NCBI RefSeq assembly: GCF_045679555.1
Contig: NC_092091.1
Coordinates: 86,519,462-86,583,461, forward strand
Reading direction: 5' to 3'
From: Salvelinus alpinus
Lineage: Eukaryota; Chordata; Actinopteri; Salmoniformes; Salmonidae
DNA length: 64,000 nt
A model generated the notes under the pieces. The model did not search any database. It had not been told where the DNA came from and saw only the letters and a program-made list of their open reading frames with translations. A program made the translations under genes and the position numbers. Below, piece after piece: positions 30,827-60,302 of the stretch; the stretch's first letter is position 1, and each line of letters opens with the position of its first letter.

Positions 30827-31084
30827 TCTACTTTTCTACACATCCACTGACGTCAGCTTTTATAAAAGTATGCATCAATGAATTTCCAATATCCACTTTT
30901 TGTATGAAGCTTTTTTAAGACATATTAACATGTACAACCATTTGTTTGACAATACTGTGTTTTTAAATAAACCTGTGGTTAATATTAGATTAACATTGGT
31001 GACTTTTTGCCAGTGTTGTAAAGTATTTAAGTACAGACTCACTAAACACAAATACTTTGTTTGTACATTATTTCTCCGTGTTGC

Positions 31085-31942
<858 letters not shown>

Positions 31943-32306
31943 CGGTCTCAAACCGCAACCATCTGGAACTCCAGGCAGGCCAGAGCAAACGCTCAAGGTA
32001 TTTGAAAGATTTCAAATAGTATCTGAACCCAGGTGTGGTGTGAGCTTCCTACATGAGTGACTAAACGAGCATCAAGGGGTTCAGCAAAGGTGTGAAACGA
32101 TGACGGCCTCCTACACATAGAGATGGGTATGGGGCACTTGTTGACACAAAGCCTGTTGTAGCATGGGCAGTATCATTGAAGAAGTCAACGGAAACCATGA
32201 TGGTAGAAGCTAGGGGTGGGCCCTCTTTCTAACTCTATGCTCCTACGCTGGAGTGGAAATACCCCTCTGCTATGCTACTCTCAGACAGTCTCCACCAGAC
32301 CCTAGG
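31943..32306 (+). promoter_or_regulatory. upstream region of receptor D
   Basis: About 360 bp before the start codon. It does not share the CRE block of receptors B and C, suggesting different control. No promoter motif can be named. Confidence 0.3.
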
Positions 32307-34525
32307 ATGGATAGGCTGTTTATCGCTCTGATCACACTGTTAGGTGAGTCAACTTTTACATTATTGGTCTTTATTGATCAATTTGAGATGAAAACATATG
32401 GTTGGTTCTCCGTTCTTTCAGTGTAAATATTAGATGTGTTATTGAAAGTTATTTTTGACACAGTCCAATCTGTGGTCTATTCTGTGTATTGTAGGCCAGT
32501 GATCTGCATAGCAGAACATGTTTATTGTAAAGGGACTTGTTTTTTAGTCTTTAACATTGTTGCAGTTTCAAAGCGTTCATCCTAACACCTGTAGCTGCTG
32601 TTTCCTCCAGTCAGTTCATCCTAACACTGTTCCTCTGCTACCTGTAGGTGCTGTTTCCTCCAGTCAGTTCATCCTAACACTGTTCCTCTGCTTCCTGTAG
32701 GTGCTGTTTCCTCCAGTCAGTTCATCCTAACACTGTTCCTCTGCTACCTGTAGGTGCTGTTTCCTCCAGTCAGTTCCTCCTAACACTGTTCCTCTGCTAC
32801 CTGTAGGTGCTGTTTCCTCCAGTCAGTTCATCCTAACACTGTTCCTCTGCTACCTGTAGGTGCTGTTTCCTCCAGTCAGTTCATCCTAACACTGTTCCTC
32901 TGCTACCTGTAGGTGCTGTTTCCTCCAGTCAGGATGGGATCTCTGCAGCAGAGGTGGAGCTGAGAGTCAGACCAGGAGACAACGTCGTTCTTCACTGTGA
33001 CATCAAACACAACGTAGAAACAGTCTGGATCAGAAACTGTTCTGGTGGGAGTGAAACGTGTGAGGCTTCTGTCTTCAGGTCTCTAAAGAGCCCTGTCCCA
33101 CGCTTCACCCTCCTATGGAGGCGCTCTCTGAGATTCTATGATCTACTGATTGAGAACATCACTGAGTCTGACCTGGGACTCTACTACTGCGTCACCATGG
33201 GGAGAGAAGAGCAGAAGAGATCCGACGAGGCTGTATATTACCTGGAGGTCTACCACTATGGAAACATCACCACTAGGATTTCCTTTGGTGAGAACAAAGT
33301 CCTTTTTATTTTTTATTTTTTATTTTTTTACATGTTTCTGTTTTATCGATTGGTTTCATTTGGAAAAAGTCTATATAAAGTGTATAAATGTCTTTTATGT
33401 GACTAAAATTGATGGAGGAACATTTATTTAACCTTTGTATCATCAGAAGATGTTTTTACTGTCAACAATATCAGTGTAAACACAATATTTCCATTTCCTT
33501 TGGTGTAATGTAGAAAGGACACACTGATTGATTGGTCTGAAAATAATATAGAAAGTGGCCCACTGATAATGTACCTCACCATTAAACAGAGAACATCCAG
33601 GACAACCCTGACCCTGAAAGTTGTCTGATCTGGGTCCTGGTACTGGCCTCCAAATCTCTGTTCCTGCTCCTCATTCCTGCTGCCTTCTGGGTCAGAAAAT
33701 TACACAGTGAGTCAGGAGGACATTGGGGGGCTACATGCCTACTGATATCAGTTAGTTTTGTTACGTATCAAAGTGTTTGTCATGTTAGCAGTTGATGTTC
33801 CTCTTCAATAACATGGACCCCAAAGCAAATCAGGGGGAGAAAAAGTGGTTTATTCAAGGAGAACGAATCATAGATGTTATGCTGGGAAGTAGATGGTCGA
33901 TGTTCATTCTCCCCTGTCCTCAGTGATTCCTCCACAGAACAACGGGACCTGATGTCATATTTAACCCCCCAACCCTAGCCTGTGGTCGACCAATTAGAAT
34001 TCCTTGTAGTAAAATTGGGCCAATGGCCAAATAACAAGTATCCTGTTACAGGCTCAATGTATAGACGATGTGGACCAATGAAAACTTGACATGTAGCTAT
34101 GAGTCCCGGACTGAAATTCCTACACAGATTCTAAACAGATTCTAAACAGATTCTACACAGATTCTAAACAGATTCTACACAGATTCTACACAGATTCTAC
34201 ACAGATTCTACACAGATTCTAAACAGATTCTACACAGATTCTACACAGATTCTAAACAGATTCTACACAGATTCTAAACAGATTCTACACAGATTCTACA
34301 CAGATTCTACACAGATGTTGAACTGAAAAACAACTGTTTCCATTGATCATTAATGCCCCATTGACCTCTAGTCCTCTGTGTTGTGTATTATCTTAAAATA
34401 TTGTTACAGTCCCTTACTGAATGACATGTCTGTTCTTCCCTACTGATTATGACGACTATCTGATGACGTGTGTACTAGTTTTAATGTTTGTTTTTTTAAT
34501 ATTAGGAGCAAGGAGGAATGCCTGA
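32307..34525 (+). CDS. receptor D: Ig-superfamily receptor with membrane lysine, activating type
   Basis: Four coding exons give 182 residues: signal peptide 32,307-32,343 (MDRLFIALITLL), V-type Ig domain 32,913-33,287, membrane exon 33,590-33,706, short tail 34,506-34,525 (stop TGA). The Ig exon shows VVLHCDIK, TVWIRNC and DLGLYYC and has an additional cysteine (SETCEAS). The membrane segment, about residues 150-172, contains a lysine (LVLASKSLFLLLIPAAF), and the tail is only about ten residues, with no tyrosine. In known paired receptors this layout pairs with ITAM adaptors such as DAP12 or the Fc receptor gamma chain; that role is inferred. The ectodomain is clearly related to A-C, while the membrane and tail exons are not. 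Confidence 0.85.
32580..32912 (+). repeat. 53-bp array of V-exon splice acceptors, receptor D
   Basis: About six units like those of receptors B and C, ending in the true acceptor of the V exon. Presence in all three genes means the array predates their duplication. Confidence 0.94.
33770..34112. other. intron 3 of receptor D
   Basis: No gene is recognised; an ordinary intronic stretch ahead of an 11-bp repeat. Confidence 0.5.
34113..34318 (+). repeat. 11-bp repeat ACACAGATTCT
   Basis: About 18 units of CAGATTCTAMA type (ACAGATTCTAC and ACAGATTCTAA) in intron 3 of receptor D. Confidence 0.93.
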
Positions 34526-34534
34526 AAATAACCA

Positions 34535-34797
34535 GAGACCAGTCATTCTCCATGACAACTGTAGTTGCTACGTCCCCTGAGAGACCAGAGACCAGTCATT
34601 CTCCATGACAACTGTAGTTGCTACGTCCCCTGAGAGACCAGAGACCAGTCATTCTCCATGACAACTGTAGTTGCTACGTCCCCTGAGAGACCAGAGACCA
34701 GTCATTCTCCATGACAACTGTAATTGCTACGTCCCCTGAGAGACCAGAGACCAGTCATTCTCCATGACAACTGTAGTTGCTACGTCCCCTGAGAGAT
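34535..34797 (+). repeat. 53-bp minisatellite after the stop of receptor D
   Basis: Five units starting about ten bases after the stop codon, inside the presumed 3' UTR. This is the short version of the arrays at 28,844-29,552 and 30,119-30,826. Confidence 0.94.
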
Positions 34798-35500
34798 GTA
34801 ATAGGTTTTTCTATGATAAAATCAGTGTTGTTTTTCTAGAAAATCGTGCAATACGTTTTGTTAATGGAGTCTTTATGCTTTGTCTTTTTGATTAAAGTTG
34901 TGTGTGTTACCCATTACCCAAGGTATTTTAGACCAATTAAATGTATTCCCTCATTAAAAATGTAAATTCTCAATTATGTAAAAAAGGTTATCTTTACTTT
35001 TATCTGTAGCTATGTGACTGTTTAAGCATTTTGTTTGAGAATGTACTATGGTCACCAAGCAATAAATACTTACAAAACAATGATACATTTGGCATTTTGT
35101 TAATATTTATTTTAAAATTCATCATTATCAATGCATACAAAGTTTCCTTTCAATAAAGTATTTTAGTGCAGGTCCATTTCTGAGGACCTTGACTTGGTCA
35201 AGACTTTCTTTAGATATATTTGACTCTATCCTAGAAACCTAAGACTGTAAAACGGTCAATAAAATAAATTATATTTAATTAAAAAACAAGTAAAAGATGT
35301 CATGAAATTTTTTTTTTTGAGAAAACTTTGAGAAACTACCCCCCCAAAGGCACCTTCAAATAAAATCTGTAAACGAATCACCTTGAAAAGAAAAACTGAA
35401 CTTGTACAAAGAACAGAATAATTCTCAAAAACAAGCTCATTTAATTAGATTTATTTTGTTTTTAAAAAATCACATCCTTTCTCAAAACTCAGTTCCAAAA
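34798..35500 (+). other. presumed 3' UTR and flank of receptor D
   Basis: AT-rich sequence with candidate polyadenylation signals ATTAAA near 34,892 and AATAAA near 35,061 and 35,153. The mRNA end cannot be fixed from the sequence alone. Confidence 0.4.
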
Positions 35501-35504
35501 GAAA

Positions 35505-35672
35505 CAAAAAGCGACAGTGGTTAGAGAGTTGGGCCACTAACCGAAAGGTTGCTTGATCAAATCCCCGAGCTGAGAAGGTAAAAAAATATGTTGTTAAACC
35601 GAATGTTCCTAGGCCGTCATTGTAAATAAGAATTTGTTCTTAACTGACTTGCCTAGTTAAAAAAAAAAAAAC
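35505..35672 (+). mobile_element. SINE fragment
   Basis: Carries AGTTGGGCCACTAACCGAAA and GGTTGCTTGATCAAATCCCC (tRNA-like, degenerate) and the tail GTTCTTAACTGACTTGCCTA before an A run. Confidence 0.75.
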
Positions 35673-35862
35673 ATGCTTTTCAACTAATTTCCAGGTTTTC
35701 CAGAAATCCTGGTTGGAATATTCCCGATTTTCCCTCTAGATTCTGGGAATCTTCTGACCAGGATTCCAGGGAAACCTGGGAATTTGGGAAAGTTATCTAA
35801 ATGTTGCAACCGTACACATACTAGAAATCTCCCCCAAGCAAAGCTCTGTGACTGCACTGAGG

Positions 35863-36215
35863 AAACCATCTAGGAACCACTGAACAGCTCTGTGACTACA
35901 CTGACAAAACAGTCTAGGAACCATTGAACAGCACTGTGACTGCACTGAGGAAACAGTCTAGGAACCACTGAACAGCTCTGTGACTGCACTGAGGAAACCG
36001 TCTAGGAACCACTGAACAGCACTGTGACTGCACTGAGGAAACCGTCTGGGAACCACTGAACAGCTCTGTGACTGCACTGAGGAAACCGTCTAGGAACCAC
36101 TGAACAGCCCTGTGACTGCACTGATAAAAAGGTCTAGGAACCACTGAACAGCACTGTGACTGCACTGATAAAAAGGTCTAGGAACCACTGTACAGCACTG
36201 TGACTGCACTCCCCC
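35863..36215 (+). repeat. 44-bp minisatellite
   Basis: About eight units of CTGTGACTGCACTGAGGAAA, CCGTCTAGGAACCACTGAAC, AGCT with moderate divergence. Confidence 0.9.
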
Positions 36216-37278
36216 AATCCAAATAAACTACAGTTGCTTCTATCGTACAGGAGAAGAGCTCTGAAGAAATGCTCCCTAGTCAAGAAATAAAAAGCTCAGC
36301 TCTAAACACCCAACGCTGAACATAGGAGGCGATCAAACATAGTGCTAAATGACTTAAATGTAAATGTAAATGTAAATAGTATGGGATCACACTGCTTCCA
36401 AATGAAGCTAAAACGGGACACCCGTCATTGGTCTACTTATTAAGACTTCCTTGCAGAGACAACATTTGGGCACCGTAGGTTATCTTACACCCTTTCATCC
36501 TCTTTGTCCCTCTGAGGACATCCGGCCAGAGGGGTATACTACAAAAGCAGGATCAATGAGTTAGCCAGCTAACTTACCTAAACGTTATGAAAATAGCTTT
36601 TTATACCTTTAAGCTTGAAAATGGGCATTGTCTAATTGACTAAACAACCAAAGACACACATATCTAAGTTTAGATTTTCTTAATGAACCAGAAAATCAAT
36701 AGTTATTTCTGGTTATTTATCAAAGTTAGATGGTTAATTGATTCTGCTTTGTAGTACCAAAATGGTACCGAAACTATAGCAACGACTGTCTTCCTGTTTT
36801 CAGAGTATTCCGTCTAGTATGAGTTTAATCAGTGTTAGAGACTGCTATGTCAACTCAAGAGTTTGGTACCTGCCCATTGACTAGCCATTGCCAAAATAAC
36901 ATGTTGTCCGGCAATCTGCGTTTTAATCGTCCAGAACAGTATTTTTTCTGGGTTTCAAAAATTACTCTTTGTTGGCTTTGAAAAAATATATCAATCCTAT
37001 TGCTCATGTTTTTATCTTTCAAACATGTAATCCCAGCCAATCCCAGCCATTACAAACATGTAATCCCAGTCAAACATGTAATCCCAGCCAAACATGTAAT
37101 CCCGGTTTTTAGAAAATCAAATCTATAAGACTAATGTTCATGTTTCCTCTCAGCTTTTCCTGGCTGACGTCTTTCCAGATCTCTCTCTTTAAAAAAAAAA
37201 AAAAAGAGTTTCATAACCTCAAGAGACTTCCTGGTTAAAAAAATGAACATAAAAAAGTGTTTAAATTCCAGTTAACGG
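36216..37278 (-). other. presumed stim2 3' UTR and intergenic sequence
   Basis: No gene is recognised. A short AACATGTAATCCCAG repeat lies at 37,021-37,105. The stretch follows the stim2 stop codon on the minus strand; the polyadenylation site was not identified. Confidence 0.4.
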
Positions 37279-52407
<15,129 letters not shown>

Positions 52408-52960
52408 GGGGGTTTAAGAGAAACTCTCACCCCGGTGGGAGCGAGAGAACCGGGAGAAGAGCCACAAAACAGATGTCGGCTACACAAAACCGGTTGGTTA
52501 ACGACGTCAACACTCACATGCACCACCGTGCGCAAGTGTTAGGCGATCAGATTGAGCTATTAACGGAACCGTTATTCAGAGGAGATGTGACGCTAATGAT
52601 TGGATTCGGGTTGTGGGGGTTGTGGGGATATGGTGAAATATTCGATAACATTATACAACAACTCAACCGTTACATTAAAACTCCAGAAAGGGTTAGAATT
52701 CCAACGGCAGCCAACAAGTTTTTATCCAAAAAAAGAACATGGAATTGGCGCTAAATAACCTCGGCCGATGGGGTGTTAAAGTTAAATAATGATTTTAATC
52801 CTCATCATGGGTTACAAACAGAATGGTTTGAATCCACGATTATTATATCCGATAAGAACATCCAATAGAAACTTCGACAGCAAGGAAATCTGAGTGAGAC
52901 CGAAGCTCTCTCTCCACAAAATAATTCCACGGGTTGAATTTGATCGGGATTATGGAAATC
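52408..52960 (-). promoter_or_regulatory. presumed stim2 5' UTR and promoter region
   Basis: Upstream of the stim2 start codon on the minus strand, with moderately CpG-rich sequence around 52,380-52,470. No TATA box or start site was identified. Confidence 0.4.
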
Positions 52961-52974
52961 AAAAATCGAGCGCT

Positions 52975-53100
52975 CCAAAGTTCTAAATCCAGTTCCAAAA
53001 TTCCAAATCCAGTTCCAAAGTTCTAAATCCAGTTCCAAAGTTCTAAATCCAGTTCCAAAGTTCTAAATCCAGTTCCAAAGTTCTAAATACAGTTCCAAAG
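52975..53100 (+). repeat. 20-bp repeat upstream of stim2
   Basis: About six units of GTTCTAAATCCAGTTCCAAA. Confidence 0.92.
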
Positions 53101-54002
53101 CGCACTGAAAGTTCTTTGATCACAAAATTCAATATCCTGTCAAATACTGCAGTCATATACAATACCTCTTTATAGAGATGTCAACTCTCTGCAGAGTTTT
53201 CCATGCATATATATTTTCTCTCTCTTGTCGTGACGATCTTGTGCGAAACTGTCACACACATACAGAGAGATTAGATGACACTAAGGCTAGTTGTCCTTCC
53301 CAAGTCCCAGCAGTTTGCACAAATACTCCGGAACACAATTTTTCCGGTCAACCCTTGACTGCGTGTCCGTTGGATCCGTTTGTGTATGCGTGCTTGTGCG
53401 TCAAGGCTAATTCCCGACTGTTTACGCATGTTTCCCCAGACCTGGGGGTCATGTGGATGGGATTAACCAGTGTTCGGACACCTGTTAAAAGGCCTTCTCT
53501 GATGACATCTATATCAGACACAGTAGGATATTTGACGCAGTTAGAAATGCGTGCGCGCACTGACGTGGAGACAAACCCACTGATGAACAGAGCAAGCGGA
53601 GGAGGACGTCTCTCTCTCTGGTTAGAGAAACAGGGTGTCGTCTTTCGCCCCGGCAACCCCCGAGAGCCTAAAAATAAAAAAGGGGCCGGCTTTGGAGCTG
53701 ACCTTTACCCTGAGAGCATGTGCAGGTGACAGTTGTCCATCCCTGGGAGTCAGCGGGCTCCGAAGAGTGTGGAGGGAAACATTACTGTGTGTGAACATTG
53801 TCACAAAGTGTGTGTTTGAGACTATCAGGAAGCAGAGTGGGTGATTATAACATATAATGTAGGGTGTTAAGACATTACAGTAAACATCCCAGACATGTGC
53901 ATGACCATTGTACAGTATATGACCATTGTACAGTATATGAAAAGGCCTTGAGCGTCTTTGAGTTGACTTACAAAAGCAGAGGATTTCAGATGGAAGTCAA
54001 CG
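53101..54002. other. intergenic sequence between stim2 and rbpj, left part
   Basis: An open frame of 183 codons (53,178-53,729, +) has no recognised domain and no repeat structure. I see no splice or homology support, so it is not called as a gene. Confidence 0.4.
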
Positions 54003-54292
54003 ATAGCAGTCAGGGGGAGGTGCATCTTCGACAGTCAGGGGGAGGTGCATCTTCGACAGTCAGGGGGAGGTGCATCTTCGACAGTCAGGGAGAGGTGCAT
54101 CTTCGACAGTCAGGGGGAGGTGCATCTTCGACAGTCAGGGGGAGGTGCATCTTCGACAGTCAGGGGGAGGTGCATCTTCGACAGTCAGGGAGAGGTGCAT
54201 CTTCGACAGTCAGGGGGAGGTGCATCTTCGACAGTCAGGGGGAGGTGCATCTTCGACAGTCAGGGGGAGGTGCATCTTCCACAATCAAAAGT
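54003..54292 (+). repeat. 25-bp minisatellite
   Basis: About eleven units of GGGAGGTGCATCTTCGACAG and TCAGG. Confidence 0.95.
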
Positions 54293-54324
54293 CAGATGCT
54301 GTGATGGTTTTCCAACTCGCTTAA

Positions 54325-54948
54325 CCGCTATGCCAGCCCATATCACGCTAACCGCTATGCCAGCCCATATCACGCTAACCGCTATGCCAGCCCATATCAC
54401 GCTAACCGCTATGCCAGCCCATATCACGCTAACCGCTATGCCAGCCCATATCACGCTAACCGCTATGCCAGGCCATATCACGCTAAACGCTATGCCAGCC
54501 CATACCACGCTAACCGCTATGCCAGCCCATACCACGCTAACCGCTATGCCAGCCCATATCACGCTAACCGCTATGCCAGCCCATATCACGCTAACCGCTA
54601 TGCCATCCCATATCACGCTAACCGCTATGCCAGCCCATATCACGCTAACCGCTATGCCAGCCCATATCACGCTAACCGCTATGCCAGCCCATATCACGCT
54701 AACCGCTATGCCAGCCCATATCACGCTAACCGCTATGCCAGCCCATATCACGCTAACCGCTATGCCAGCCCATATCACGCTAACCGCTATGCCAGCCCAT
54801 ATCACGCTAACCGCTATGCCAGCCCATATCACGCTAACCGCTATGCCAGCCCATACCACGCTAACCGCTATGCCAGCCCATATCACCCTAACCGCTATGC
54901 CAGCCCATACCACGCTAACCGCTATGCCAGCCCATACCATGAAAATCC
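54325..54948 (+). repeat. 27-bp minisatellite
   Basis: About 23 units of ACCGCTATGCCAGCCCATAT and CACGCTA. The nine-codon period leaves long frames on both strands (ITLTAMPAH repeats), not genes. Confidence 0.95.
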
Positions 54949-54959
54949 CATTATCTGTA

Positions 54960-55440
54960 CACTGGAAGTCAACCTAACTAAATATGTTTGATTTAATTGT
55001 GTTACGAAACTCTAGGACCGGATTTATTAATAGCAGATTGTGGATAAATATATTTGTAATCTTTCAACGTGTAAATCACCAAAGAAAGGTAGATTATATT
55101 TAACGAACAGTTGAAGACAAGTACACTGAATTTAGACTACGAAACACTTACCTAGACCCAATCACCATCTCTTCAAAGTAACTTACTACATATAGTCCAG
55201 TTAACATGATGTATGAAATCGGCTTTTGAATTGTGTTTCAATGAGCATTGAAATATGGACGCATGTCCACTTAAGTGGTAACAAATCATGAAATGTTGAT
55301 GATGGTAGTAGGATAAATTAACGAACATATACAATTATCAACTTCCACATTTTTATTTAATAAATTAACTAATATTAAATGGTTCAAATGACAAAATCAA
55401 TAAGTAGATGGAAAAAATGTAATTTAACGCGATGGTGCCT
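54960..55440. other. AT-rich intergenic stretch
   Basis: No gene, repeat array or element recognised. Confidence 0.5.
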
Positions 55441-55690
55441 GGCCTTGAATTGAAGAGGAATGGTCTCCAACAATAGTGTCAACATAGCTGGGTGGATGAG
55501 AAACGTGATGAAGAGGAATGGACCCCAACACTAGTGTCAACATAGCTGGGTGGATGAGAAACATGATGAAGAGGAATGGACCCCAACACTAGTGTCAACA
55601 TAGCTGGGTGGATGAGAAACATGATGAAGAGGAATGGACCCCAACACTAGTGTCAACATAGCTGGGTGGATGAGAAACATGATGAAGAGG
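55441..55690 (+). repeat. 58-bp repeat, about four copies
   Basis: Units of GATGAAGAGGAATGGACCCC, AACACTAGTGTCAACATAGC, TGGGTGGATGAGAAACAT. Confidence 0.93.
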
Positions 55691-58600
55691 AATGGATCAA
55701 ATCTATTACAGGAAAGAAACAGAGACAAGCCAACTCTCAACTTTTATTTCTTGACCTTTTCTTTTGCCAATGCTGTCAGACCTGCCTTTTAGAGAGTGAC
55801 CCTCTCAACCAAGAGAGCTGAAGGCATACAGATATTTTATTCAGAGAATTTTTTTTTAAAACAAACTCAATGCATTTTATTTAGCCTTCTTTATGTGGTT
55901 TAAAAAAAAAGCTACCTGTCAAGAGATCCAAAAGCATGAAAACCACTGGCTTTATCTGAACTGGCAACCTATTTCCCTACATAGTGATATGTTTGATCAG
56001 GCTCTGTAGGTAGTGACCTATATATGGAATAAGGTCCCAGTTCAGATTGCAGACACTAAGTTAAAACAAGGGAAACGTTGATTCATTTGGCATGTTAAAA
56101 GAGTATCGGTTATCGTTGCAGTTCTCAGGAAAGCAAAACACTTGATTCACAACTACAGGGCCAAACCCCGAGCTGTACTGGACTGGTTAAGCCTCCATTT
56201 AGTGTGAATTAGGCAGCAGATCAGTGTCATACACCCAGAGAACCACAGGGTGGTGCTATTTCTGCGTTAGGTTCATCTACACTATAGATAAGGCTGGGGT
56301 AAACAACTATCAGTCTTAAGAGTTGCGTGTGCAGGTTTTTGTCCCGACCCAGCTCTAACACAACTGAAAATGAATCCACTACTCCTAGTCTTGAGTTGAT
56401 TTGTTGAGCATGATTAGGTTAGATTAAATTAGGGATGTTAGAGCTGGAACAAAATCCTGCATTCCCACTACGGCCCACTAGAACCAGTGACGGCTCACTC
56501 CATGGGCTAAGCTAAGGCAATACGAGTGGTTTAGCTGGAACAGGGAAGGGAGGAAAAGGGGGTTTTGGGCCAGGGTCGTATTCATTAGTGCAAACCACGC
56601 AGAATGTTTTGCAACGAAAACAAGCGTTTCTTATTTAGACAAGTTCAGGTAGTTGCCTGCAGAGTTTGATTCCGTTTAGTTTCCTAGAGAATACGACCCA
56701 GGAGACACCAGCAATATGAAGGAGGGGAAAAAACAATCATGTAAGAAATGATCCCAGGCCAGTTTGTAGTTGTGTAGCTTATACTGGGTTAGGGGTTTGA
56801 GTGGGGACCACAGATTTGAGAACAGTCATATTGTTCCTCTTACTTGTTAAAGGGTCAAGGCACCACAATTAAAGCAGAGCAGAACAAAGAGAATTTCTTC
56901 CCAAGAAAGCAAAAAAAACTGGTGACCTGTATTTGAGAACCGGTGGCCAACTAATAACTTTCACAGGGTTTTTATCAATGAATAACACCAAAAAAAACAA
57001 TAGCACTATGAGAATTGATCCAAGACGAATATCGGTAAAAAAACTCAAACAAAATCAATCAGTTAGACCCAGTTACTTTACAGTATGTGTTATAATAACC
57101 TGTTCCCATAGTAACAGAGCAACCATCCCTTTCAATGTAGTACAGCACCAATGACTGACAGGTAGCAACAGGTGACAGGTCCACCGACCAGACCCCAAGA
57201 TGTTGGGACACACATTTTGGCGATCATTTCAATAAACGTTTTCTACAGTGGGAAACATTGTAGTTGTGTGCTGAACATAGTAAATGATTCCCTCATGATG
57301 AACAAAAAAAAACTAAAAAACACCCAACTGGTAGGCTAGCTATCTGACCTAAAACGTGACGTGTGAAACACTTCTGCTACAAAAAAAGGCTACTTTGTGA
57401 GAAGACACAGTGGTGAGACAGAAAACAGTCTCTTGCTAAGGAGTGGTTTTTAAAGGCAACGTGATTTTCAATTAAGTTTAGCTGTAGCCAAGTGACATTA
57501 ATTACATATTAGCATTAGCTTCACTACTAGAATTACATTGTAGCTTAGCTTCACTAATAGAACTACATAGTAGCATTAGCTTCAGCTTAGCTTCACTCAT
57601 ATAATTACATTGTAGCATTAGCCATTAGCTTAGCCAATTGAATTCCAATGAAGCTTTAGCTAATTAAAATGTACAGTGTAGTGGGCTATTAGCTTAGCGA
57701 CGCATGTGATTTGTGTTTGATGCTACGGCTTCATTAGATAAGAAGGGGAGCTGGTTGGAAGTGTTACAAGCTAAAAGGCAGTAGTGGCATTTTTTAAAGC
57801 TCTTTGTTTAAAAAAAAGACTTCTGGCCCAGTCCCAAACCAATCCCTAGCACCTAGATAGTGTGCACCTAGGTAAGCAAATGACCCCTAGATAGTGTGCA
57901 CTAGGTAAGCAAATGACCCCTAGATAGTATGCGCTAAGTAATCAAAATGGCATGAATTACCCCAAGTCTAGAAGGCTAGAAGGGTGATTAACATATTGTT
58001 AATTCTTGTCCAATCCTCTCAGATTTACACAAACGTCTACTGGTGGCAAGGTGCTAGGAGCCGATTTGGGAATGAGCCCGAACGGTAGTGTAAAAAACAA
58101 CTCCTGCATCCCAAATGGCACCCCAATCCCTATTTAGGATCCCCCCATAGGAGGGCCCTGGTCAAAAGTAGTGCACTATTTAGGATCCCCCCATAGGAGG
58201 GCCCTGGTCAAAAGTAGTGCACTATTTAGGATCCCCCCATAGGAGGGCCCTGGTCAAAAGTAGTGCACTATTTAGGAAACCGGGTGTAATTTGAGACACA
58301 GACCAATGACATGATTTAACATTCCCAGGCCTTGGCTTTAACGAGTGTCGACCAAACACTCTTTTAGACAGTTTCAGAAAACACCAACCTTATATACACA
58401 CAACATAGAAAGGAAAAATAAAGTACATATTTTTTTATTTTCTTCTAAAAGGTCTGGTGAGAGACTGATCGATTTAAGGCGATTGGCCAGGAAGATTTAA
58501 GGTTGCTGTAGAAACTGGCTGAGATTATGGGGTGCATCTCAACCGTCTAAAAATGGCTTCCTTCCTCCCTTTACCCCGAGCCTAATTTCCTCTCCTTAAT

Positions 58601-59460
58601 CTGGACAGGACAGAGAAGGTGAAAAGAGATGGGGTAGATAGAGATAACCTACTGCGAGTTTGCTTTCACTTGTTCAACTCTTGCCCTATTCGGATAACCT
58701 ACAACCCTGACCTTTTCTAGACTTTAAGACTTGCACAAGCACCCCCGAGGTTGCTTCACTCTTTCACACTAATAAGGGAGGAATCCAGTTTAGACGATTG
58801 AGACGCAGCCTGAATCACGTAACTCAATCTCCTCAGAGTTATCACTCTCAAACGGAGAGAAAAAAATAAAACTATTTGGTAACAAAAAGTGTAGTTCCTA
58901 AAACATTATAAAACAAAAAAAACATTGGAAAATGTACCTCGGCTAAAGCTTATAAAATATCATAAAGAATAAAATACTATAATAATAATAATATTATTCC
59001 TTGGTCCGTAAAAATTGTTACTATAATAAATGGTTTCCCCATAAACAATAATGAAGTTTCTCTGCACACGAGTGATACTTCCATCATTACCAAGCCCTTT
59101 GTTGTGGTCAAAACGAAAACTAAACTTTGTAGAAAGAGTGTTGAAAAAAAATAAAAAAAGCTGTATTAAAAAGGGCTCCTGGTTATTGTCATCCTTGAGG
59201 TGAAACGTCTCCCAGACTGAATGACCCAGGCTGCAGTGTCATGTCCACAAACGACCACACGGGGGCAACAGAGAGGGGGGCACCAGAGAGGGGTTCCCCT
59301 CCATCCAGGTCTGTCTTTCATCAGAACCTCATCTCTCTTCTCTCCTTCCCCTCCTCAACTCAATCGCTCTCTTTCCAAAGAGTCCTTGAGCGAGCGTGTG
59401 TGGTTCCAAAGCAGGTCCATGAGCCTCTCACCCCCCCCACACACACACACTTCCCCGCTG
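55691..59460 (-). other. presumed rbpj 3' UTR and flank
   Basis: About 3.8 kb after the rbpj stop codon (minus strand) without any recognised gene. Candidate AATAAA signals on the minus strand lie near 55,745, 55,875 and 58,435. A 46-bp unit (CACTATTTAGGATCCCCCCA, TAGGAGGGCCCTGGTCAAAA) is repeated three times at 58,150-58,275, and TTAGCTTCACTA words recur at 57,500-57,620. Confidence 0.45.

Positions 59461-60302
<842 letters not shown>

Noticed and set aside
53178-53729. 183-codon open frame
   Set aside because: Not repetitive, but no domain, signal or homology is recognised and there is no splice context; chance is the simpler reading.
54045-54977. 310-codon frame with ITLTAMPAH repeats and its minus-strand partner
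   Set aside because: 27-bp minisatellite; both strands are open only because the period is a multiple of three.
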